From: Bacteroidales bacterium H10
GTDB lineage: Bacteria > Bacteroidota > Bacteroidia > Bacteroidales > Muribaculaceae
Direction: 5' to 3'
Length of the DNA stretch: 10,769 bases
Assembly: GCA_001701295.1 (NCBI GenBank)
Contig: DAAV01000158.1
Coordinates: 25,567 to 36,335 of the forward strand
A model generated the notes under the pieces. The model was not told where the DNA came from. It saw nothing but the letters and a program-made list of their open reading frames with translations, and did no database searches. Numbering within the stretch: position 1 is the first letter of the stretch; each line of letters starts with the position of its first letter. This document shows, one piece after another, positions 5,964 through 10,769 of this stretch. The position numbers were made by a program, and so were the translations under genes.

Positions 5964-7742
5964 ATGGCAATAGAAAACATTATAGCGCAGGGTGCGGCCG
6001 ATGCGGTCAAGGCGCTCTATGGCGCGGATATCGATGCGAAGACGCTTATGCCTTCGGCTACCAAGAAAGAATTTGAAGGAGACATGACGGTGGTCGTGTT
6101 TCCGGTGCTCAAGATGTCGCGCAAGGCTCCGGAGGCCACGGCCAATGAGATAGGGCAGTGTATGGTCGACAACATCGCTGCCGTCGAAAAATTCAATGCG
6201 GTCAAGGGCTTCCTCAATCTGTCGATAAGCAAGCATTACTGGCTTGACCTTCTTCACGACATAGCTGCTGATCCGGATTTCGGTATCCGCAAGGCCGATG
6301 AGAATTCCGATCTTGTCATGGTCGAATATTCGTCGCCCAATACCAATAAGCCGCTTCACCTCGGCCACGTGCGCAATAATCTTCTCGGTTATTCGCTCGC
6401 GTGCATTCTCGAGGCAAATGGTCATAAGGTGGTAAAGACAAATATTGTCAATGACCGTGGAATCCATATCTGCAAGTCTATGCTCGCATGGCAGAAATGG
6501 GGCGACGGAGCGACTCCCGAATCTGCCGGCAAGAAAGGCGACCATCTCATCGGAGATTTCTATGTGGCTTTCGACAAGCATTTCAAGGATGAGGTAAAAC
6601 AGCTCATGGAAACCGGCAACCTCACCGAGGAGGAGGCCAAAGAGAAATCACCGCTCATGGCGGAGGCCCGCGAGATGCTGCGCAAATGGGAGCAGGGCGA
6701 CCCCGAGGTACGTGCGCTCTGGGAGAAAATGAATTCATGGGTATACGCCGGCTTTGACGAGACCTACCGCCGTCTCGGTGTTTCGTTCGACAAAATATAT
6801 TATGAGTCCGATACATATCTCGAGGGCAAGGATCTCGTGCTGAAAGGTCTTGAGTCCGGCATGATGTATCGTAAGGAAGACGGCTCCGTATGGGCCGATC
6901 TGACTTCCGATGGTCTCGACCACAAGCTTCTCCTGCGTGCCGACGGCACTTCTGTCTATATGACGCAGGATATCGGCACGGCCAAACTTCGTTATCAGGA
7001 TTATCCGATCGACAAGATGATTTATGTGGTCGGTAACGAGCAGAACTATCATTTCCAGGTTCTCTCCCTGCTTCTTGACCGTCTCGGCTTCAAATGGGGC
7101 AAGGATCTGACCCATTTCTCCTACGGTATGGTCGAGCTTCCAGAAGGCAAGATGAAATCGCGTGAAGGTACGGTTGTCGATGCGGACGATCTGATTGACA
7201 CTATGATCGGTTCGGCTGCCGAGATGAGCGCAGAGCGGTTTGCCGACATGTCGCCCGAAGAGGCGGCGGAAGTGTCGCGTATGGTCGGACTCGGCGCGCT
7301 CAAATACTTCCTGCTGAAGGTCGATCCGCGCAAAAACATGCTTTTCAATCCCAAGGAATCGATTGACTTCAACGGCAATACCGGACCTTTCATCCAGTAC
7401 ACATACGCGCGTATACGTTCTGTCCTCCGCAAGGCCGAGGGATTCGATCCTATGGCCACTCCGGCGGGAATCCCCAACGAGAAGGAGGCCGTGCTTATCC
7501 GCAAGATAGATGATTTCCGCAATGTCGTGGCCGATGCCGGACGCAATTTCTCCCCGGCGCTTGTCGCCAACTATGCCTATGATCTCGCCAAGGAATACAA
7601 TCAGTTCTATCATGACTATTCCATACTTCGCGAGGAGAGCGCCGATGTGCGCGGACAGCGCTTGCTGATCTCATGGGTTGTGGCGCGTACGCTGCGTGCC
7701 GCGATGTCGCTTCTCGGCATCGAAATGCCTGAACGCATGTAA
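5964..7742 (+). CDS. argS: Arginyl-tRNA synthetase
   Basis: Charges tRNA-Arg with arginine using ATP in the cytoplasm. The 592-aa length is normal for the class I enzyme (E. coli ArgS is 577). Domain order: N-terminal additional domain that contacts the tRNA D-loop (about 1-90); Rossmann catalytic core with SSPNTNKPLHLGH (123-135, the HIGH motif as HLGH); KMSKR-type loop as KMKSREG (396-402); and a C-terminal anticodon-binding DALR domain (about 475-592) ending in the typical LLGIEMPERM. A segment at about 205-255 rich in Glu and Lys looks like a Bacteroidetes-type insertion in the core. The ATG at 5964 follows a good promoter and begins the family-typical N-terminus. The TAA stop overlaps the ATG of the next gene (TAATG). 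Confidence 0.98.
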   Translation: MAIENIIAQGAADAVKALYGADIDAKTLMPSATKKEFEGDMTVVVFPVLKMSRKAPEATANEIGQCMVDNIAAVEKFNAVKGFLNLSISKHYWLDLLHDIAADPDFGIRKADENSDLVMVEYSSPNTNKPLHLGHVRNNLLGYSLACILEANGHKVVKTNIVNDRGIHICKSMLAWQKWGDGATPESAGKKGDHLIGDFYVAFDKHFKDEVKQLMETGNLTEEEAKEKSPLMAEAREMLRKWEQGDPEVRALWEKMNSWVYAGFDETYRRLGVSFDKIYYESDTYLEGKDLVLKGLESGMMYRKEDGSVWADLTSDGLDHKLLLRADGTSVYMTQDIGTAKLRYQDYPIDKMIYVVGNEQNYHFQVLSLLLDRLGFKWGKDLTHFSYGMVELPEGKMKSREGTVVDADDLIDTMIGSAAEMSAERFADMSPEEAAEVSRMVGLGALKYFLLKVDPRKNMLFNPKESIDFNGNTGPFIQYTYARIRSVLRKAEGFDPMATPAGIPNEKEAVLIRKIDDFRNVVADAGRNFSPALVANYAYDLAKEYNQFYHDYSILREESADVRGQRLLISWVVARTLRAAMSLLGIEMPERM

Positions 7743-8365
7743 TGGAGTTTCTTGAATTCAAGGCAGAAGGAATAGAAGCGGGAGTGTGGCCGGAAGTGTC
7801 AGCATTCCCGCTTCCTGTTCTCATACCCTGCCAGACGCACACCTGTAATGTCGGGATAGTGCGTAGAGAAAGTGACATCGGTGTTTTTCCGGAAACGGAC
7901 GCTCTTGTGTCTTTTTGTCCGGGTCTCAGAATAGGTGTGCGTACGGCCGACTGTGTGCCTGTGCTGCTGTATGCTCCCGACATAAGGGCTGTCGCGGCCG
8001 TACATGCAGGCTGGAAAGGTTCGTTCGGAGGTATCCTCTCCGATACTCTTGACATATTGTGTGCCGGGGGCGCGGATCCGGAACGGATACTTGCCGCGTT
8101 CGGACCATCCATTTGCGGCGAATGCTATGAGGTGAGTCCCAAACTTGCCGACCGGTTCCGTGACGCCGGCTTCGGCCCATGCATTTCCGCCGAAAGAAAT
8201 ATCGATCTTCAGGAAGTCAACGTGACGCGTCTTTTACGTGCCGGAGTTCCGGAGCGGAATATCACTCGGTCACGGTTCTGTACGTTCTCTACCCCGGGGC
8301 TTCCTTCATGGCGGCGTGACAACGGTACCGCGGCCCGGCTGCTCACATTTATCCGCCTTGTATGA
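7742..8365 (+). CDS. pgeF: PgeF/YfiH family protein (multicopper-oxidase-like laccase domain), N-terminally short
   Basis: A 207-aa member of the YfiH/LACC1 family. The zinc-site residues are all present: His33 in QTHTC, Cys71 in TADCVPVLLY, and His88 in AVHAGWKG. GPSICGECYEV (121-131) and the closing WRRDNGTAARL motif (190-200) also fit. Family members phosphorolyse or deaminate purine nucleosides, and E. coli PgeF (YfiH) corrects misincorporated amino acids in peptidoglycan precursors; older databases call them polyphenol oxidases. The protein lacks roughly the first 40 residues of the E. coli protein (243 aa), including the STRxGGVS...NLG segment; the sequence just upstream is intact argS. 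The start overlaps the argS stop as TAATG, so translation is coupled. Probably functional, but the missing N-terminus leaves some doubt. Confidence 0.88.
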   Translation: MEFLEFKAEGIEAGVWPEVSAFPLPVLIPCQTHTCNVGIVRRESDIGVFPETDALVSFCPGLRIGVRTADCVPVLLYAPDIRAVAAVHAGWKGSFGGILSDTLDILCAGGADPERILAAFGPSICGECYEVSPKLADRFRDAGFGPCISAERNIDLQEVNVTRLLRAGVPERNITRSRFCTFSTPGLPSWRRDNGTAARLLTFIRLV

Positions 8366-8510
8366 CAGCGCATAAAAACATAAAACATATAATTCACGTT
8401 ACTATAGTGGAAATATATTGGCGCGGAATTTGCAGGAATTAAACAGACGACAGCATATTCTGTCTAACATAACAAACCACGATTATTTATCCGGTTAAAC
8501 AGATATAAAT

Positions 8511-9233
8511 ATGGATTACAACAATCACAATGTGACTCCCCCTCCCTATTACGGCAGCGGAGTCAGCGTAAAGGAACAGACTAATGCAGTCATGAAGCGT
8601 GTATATGTACGCATGTTCATCGGACTGCTTGTCTCGGCATTCTGTGCCCTTGGAGTGGCAAGCAGCCCTTCGCTGCTTCAGTTCTTTATTATCAACCGCT
8701 TCGTATACTGGGGCATGTTCATAGCCATGATAGCCATGGCATGGATTCTCCCTGCGCGAATGCAGAAAATGTCATCGGGTGCCGTCATCGGATGTTTCAT
8801 CCTTTTCGCCGCGCTGATGGGTACGTCGCTTGCTCCGATCTTCCTTGTCTACAGACTCGGATCGATAGTATACACATTCTTCATCACAGCCGGAACATTC
8901 GGTGCGATGTCGGTCTATGGTTACTTCACTAAGAGTGATCTGACAAAGATGGGATCTTTCCTCTTTATGGCCCTTATCGGTCTGATCATAGCGTCGGTAG
9001 TGAATATCTTCTGGGCAAACAGCACATTCGAGTGGATCATATCTATCGCGGGCGTGCTCATATTCGTAGGCCTCACGGCGTGGGATACCCAGCAGATCAA
9101 GCGTCTCGCACAGGCAAACCTCGAGCCGTCGCTTGCCGATAAACTCGCCACCATCGGCGCGCTCAATCTGTACCTTGACTTCATCAATCTCTTCCTCTAC
9201 CTTCTCCGCATCTTCGGAGGCAACCGTGACTGA
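8511..9233 (+). CDS. Bax inhibitor-1 / YccA family (TMBIM) membrane protein
   Basis: A 240-aa protein with a polar N-terminal tail (1-28, proline/tyrosine-rich) and seven hydrophobic segments from about residue 33 to 236. The family signature GLTAWDTQQIK (187-197) and the final LYLDFINLFLYLLRIFG (220-236) are present. Asp192 and Asp223 correspond by motif to the aspartate pair that gates calcium leak in Bacillus YetJ. The bacterial members are inner-membrane calcium-leak or stress-related proteins; E. coli YccA also interacts with the FtsH protease. A 145-nt gap separates it from pgeF, and no perfect TAnnTTTG box is seen there (GGAATTTG near 8430 is a poor match). A small acidic gene starts 2 nt after the stop. 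Confidence 0.94.
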   Translation: MDYNNHNVTPPPYYGSGVSVKEQTNAVMKRVYVRMFIGLLVSAFCALGVASSPSLLQFFIINRFVYWGMFIAMIAMAWILPARMQKMSSGAVIGCFILFAALMGTSLAPIFLVYRLGSIVYTFFITAGTFGAMSVYGYFTKSDLTKMGSFLFMALIGLIIASVVNIFWANSTFEWIISIAGVLIFVGLTAWDTQQIKRLAQANLEPSLADKLATIGALNLYLDFINLFLYLLRIFGGNRD

Positions 9234-9235
9234 TC

Positions 9236-9493
9236 ATGAACACCGAAGATCTTAAGAAAGCCATTCAGGCTGCGGTCAGTGAATATGTGTCAGCCACAGA
9301 GGCATGGGATGACGCGATGCTCACGGTCGATACGGTTTCCGGAGCAGTCGGGCTTGCAGAGGAAGAAGAGACCGAAGACCTGCCCGATTCCGTCGACGTC
9401 TACGATATAATGGATTTCATCGAGATGGATCCGGACGGAACTTGGAAGACCGATGAAGACAGCATCGATTCAGTCGTCGGAGAATACGCGTGA
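9236..9493 (+). CDS. Small, very acidic protein of unknown function, coupled to the BI-1 gene
   Basis: An 85-aa protein that I do not recognise. It contains 25 acidic residues against 3 lysines and no arginine, so the net charge is about -22. Residues 1-30 can form an amphipathic helix (LKKAIQAAVSEYV); the rest has an EEEETED run (42-48) and a C-terminal part with DPDG (65-68). No signal peptide, cysteine or membrane segment is visible, so it is predicted cytoplasmic. The ATG lies 2 nt after the BI-1 stop (TGATCATG), indicating co-transcription and probably coupled translation. The codon pattern matches the neighbours, which supports a real gene. The charge would fit a calcium- or cation-binding or a partner role near a calcium-leak protein, but that is speculation. 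Confidence 0.75.
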   Translation: MNTEDLKKAIQAAVSEYVSATEAWDDAMLTVDTVSGAVGLAEEEETEDLPDSVDVYDIMDFIEMDPDGTWKTDEDSIDSVVGEYA

Positions 9494-9531
9494 GGCCGGC
9501 GGCCGACCACAGATTTTGTTCACATATATTA

Positions 9532-9572
9532 CAATCAGGGCATTTGCCGTAAATCGGCAAATGCCCTGATTG
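9532..9572. terminator. Perfect 18-bp inverted repeat between convergent genes, likely bidirectional terminator
   Basis: CAATCAGGGCATTTGCCG (9532-9549) is perfectly complementary to CGGCAAATGCCCTGATTG (9555-9572), with a 5-nt loop TAAAT. It lies between the converging ends of the acidic gene (stop at 9493) and the lipoprotein gene (stop at 9584), the expected place for a shared terminator. There is no long T-run on either side, only mildly T-rich flanks, so termination efficiency is uncertain. Confidence 0.75.
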
Positions 9573-9583
9573 CGTTGCGTATA

Positions 9584-10252
9584 TCACGGTTTTTCATAAA
9601 GTAGAACCTCATCGCAAAAAGGATTAAATATAGTATCGTATCCTACCGTCATATCCGGAAGGTTTTCATTCCAATAAAGAAACGATACGATTATAGAACC
9701 TCGCTTTGGGCCCTTACTTACAATGTCAATATCGGCATTTCGAGTGTCGGCAGATTGATCTATTACACACTCCAGCCAATTGTCATTATTGAAATTCAAC
9801 AGATGATATTCGATATTTGCATAAGATCTGAAGGCCCCTCTCATCCATCCCCATTCATCTTTTCCATCTCCATTAATGTCTCCTTCATTAACAATAAATG
9901 CGCATCGGGAAGATCGTCCATATAACTCTACAGACGGTAATAGCGGATTGTTTGATTCAGTGTGGTAGTTATACTCGATTACCCCGCCTTCAAGTGTGTC
10001 CATTCTTTCTACAACCCAGATAGAATCAATTCCAAGTCCTGTGAAGTTTCCGACAATGGTATCTTGCCCAAGCTGATCACCTATATTGGGCCGTGACGGC
10101 GGTTTAATCTTAAGAGAGTCTATATTTCGTTCAGAAAGGGGGCCTTTGGGGGTTCTTAGAATAGGTTGCTCTCTTTTACAAGAGGTTGAACCGAAGAGGA
10201 TTATTGTCATGTATAGAGCAAGGACAATTCCATGATTAGTATCTGCTTTCAT
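9584..10252 (-). CDS. Putative lipoprotein with FG-GAP/VCBS-like calcium loops
   Basis: A 222-aa protein from the ATG at 10252. Residues 1-24 form a short charged start plus a hydrophobic stretch ending GSTS-Cys25, a reasonable Bacteroidetes lipobox, so it is probably exported and lipid-anchored. GDINGDGKDEWGW (124-136) is a clear DxNxDGxxE calcium loop as in FG-GAP/VCBS repeats; VGNFTGLGIDSIWVV (67-81) looks like a degenerate second copy. The remainder is beta-rich and unassigned. An alternative TTG start at 10267 overlaps the upstream stop (TTGA) and would add five residues; the ATG is preferred because it gives a more normal signal peptide. The DNA is clearly more AT-rich than the rest of the window (for example 21 G/C in 9841-9900 against 35 in 7381-7440). 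It is probably co-transcribed with the YbjN-like gene. Family and function are unknown. Confidence 0.75.
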   Translation of the reverse strand: MKADTNHGIVLALYMTIILFGSTSCKREQPILRTPKGPLSERNIDSLKIKPPSRPNIGDQLGQDTIVGNFTGLGIDSIWVVERMDTLEGGVIEYNYHTESNNPLLPSVELYGRSSRCAFIVNEGDINGDGKDEWGWMRGAFRSYANIEYHLLNFNNDNWLECVIDQSADTRNADIDIVSKGPKRGSIIVSFLYWNENLPDMTVGYDTIFNPFCDEVLLYEKP

Positions 10253-10263
10253 TCGGATATCTA

Positions 10264-10769
10264 TCAATTTAAAGCCGGAAGTTCAGTATTATTAATATGT
10301 GATTGTTTGTATATTTGTGCGGTTTCATAATCGGTTTCTCTTATAACCATCTCAAAATCTATTGCAAAGGCTTCTTCAGAGAAGGTGTTGCCATCTATGT
10401 TTCTTCCAAGCCAAAAGATAATGTCTCCGTTCGGACTGACACACCCGCTGACAACTCTTGCAGATAAATTGTAATTGTTAATTGCTGCTATCCCTCGATA
10501 AACCAACTCCTGTGGCAATTTGGTTTCAGAGTGACAATTGATTTCATATATTTTATTATGTGGGAAAATATTGACATCCAAAAATACTTTCTCATTGTTG
10601 GCAGTAAAACCAAGTTTGAACCTTATTGTCGAATTTTCATCGGTGTACATGTGATACTTCCATTTTCTTTTGTCAAAATATTCTTGGATGACATCTTCTA
10701 TGTTTCTGTTTTCAGAGTTATGTGTGGCTGATCCTTCTGACGGATCATTCTTTTGATATGATGGAGAGA
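10264..10769 (-). CDS. YbjN-like protein, N-terminus beyond the window
   Basis: The minus frame ending with TGA at 10264-10266 stays open to the right edge, with no in-frame ATG before the Met at 10650. The true start is therefore probably outside the window, although an internal start at 10650 (128 aa) cannot be excluded. The 39 codons upstream of that Met read as real protein (NIEDVIQEYFDKRKWKYHM) and complete a fold. The sequence fits the YbjN / type III secretion chaperone-like pattern: a first helix ending in a Trp-containing strand, alternating beta strands (IRFKLGF, VFLDVNIF), a helix with AAINNYN near the middle, then a strand GDIIFWLGRN and a final long helix. YbjN-like proteins are usually small cytosolic proteins of ill-defined role. 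The gene is AT-rich and its stop lies 11 nt before the lipoprotein ATG. The fold call is by pattern only. Confidence 0.65.
   Translation of the reverse strand, partial: SPSYQKNDPSEGSATHNSENRNIEDVIQEYFDKRKWKYHMYTDENSTIRFKLGFTANNEKVFLDVNIFPHNKIYEINCHSETKLPQELVYRGIAAINNYNLSARVVSGCVSPNGDIIFWLGRNIDGNTFSEEAFAIDFEMVIRETDYETAQIYKQSHINNTELPALN

Noticed and set aside
6735..7613. Long open frame (292 codons) antisense to argS
   Set aside because: It lies wholly inside argS, which has full family motifs across the same stretch. The antisense product shows no recognisable domain and is explained by the GC-rich codon use of argS.
8420..8440. Promoter GGAATTTG upstream of the BI-1 gene
   Set aside because: It lacks the TA of the TAnnTTTG box and has no -33 box at the right distance, so I did not list it, although some promoter must exist in the 8366-8510 gap unless the gene is read through from argS-pgeF.
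8453..8468. Short inverted repeat GACAG/CTGTC in the pgeF/BI-1 gap as a terminator
   Set aside because: Only 5 bp, with no T-run after it; chance occurrence is likely.
1..10769. CRISPR array, tRNA, insertion sequence, retroelement or toxin-antitoxin module
   Set aside because: No regularly spaced direct repeats, no tRNA-like cloverleaf, no transposase, reverse transcriptase or recognised toxin or antitoxin protein was seen on either strand.

Overview
The window looks like chromosomal DNA of a Bacteroidales bacterium, probably Muribaculaceae-like; the family-level guess is inference. Support comes from promoters of the Bacteroidetes type (a TTTG box, a spacer of 19-21 nt and a TAnnTTTG box), a BspA-like leucine-rich-repeat surface protein with a T9SS-style C-terminal tail, tandem rhomboid proteases with a Bacteroidetes-type C-terminal extension, and almost no Shine-Dalgarno sequences. 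Most of the window is conserved housekeeping sequence of moderate GC; the last ~1.2 kb is visibly more AT-rich.

Layout. (1) 1-32: a possible 3' end of an upstream gene, then a 200-nt leader with an inverted repeat and a TAnnTTTG promoter. (2) 233-2299 (+): a secreted BspA-like LRR_5 protein, ended by a strong hairpin terminator shared with the convergent operon. (3) 5273-2492 (-): a three-gene operon of rhomboid protease 1, rhomboid protease 2 (overlapping by 14 nt) and a membrane-anchored endonuclease/exonuclease/phosphatase-fold protein. (4) 5274-5555: a divergent intergenic region with several palindromes and hairpins and the promoter of an HU gene. (5) 5556-5819 (+): HU, with its own promoter and terminator. 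(6) 5964-8365 (+): argS and a short PgeF/YfiH-family gene, coupled by TAATG. (7) 8511-9493 (+): a Bax-inhibitor-1 family membrane protein and, 2 nt later, a very acidic 85-aa protein. (8) A perfect 18-bp inverted repeat separates these from (9) two minus-strand genes: a lipoprotein with FG-GAP/VCBS-like calcium loops and, upstream of it, a YbjN-like protein that runs off the right edge.

How they work together: argS (translation), HU (nucleoid) and PgeF (purine nucleoside metabolism or peptidoglycan editing) are core functions. The rhomboid operon suggests membrane proteolysis linked to an inner-membrane phosphodiesterase-like enzyme, but no substrate can be read from the sequence. I see no CRISPR array, transposase, integrase, tRNA or rRNA, and no clear new defence system. 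The least explained parts are the structured HU/rhomboid intergenic region, the N-terminally short PgeF, the acidic protein coupled to BI-1, and the AT-rich lipoprotein/YbjN-like pair.
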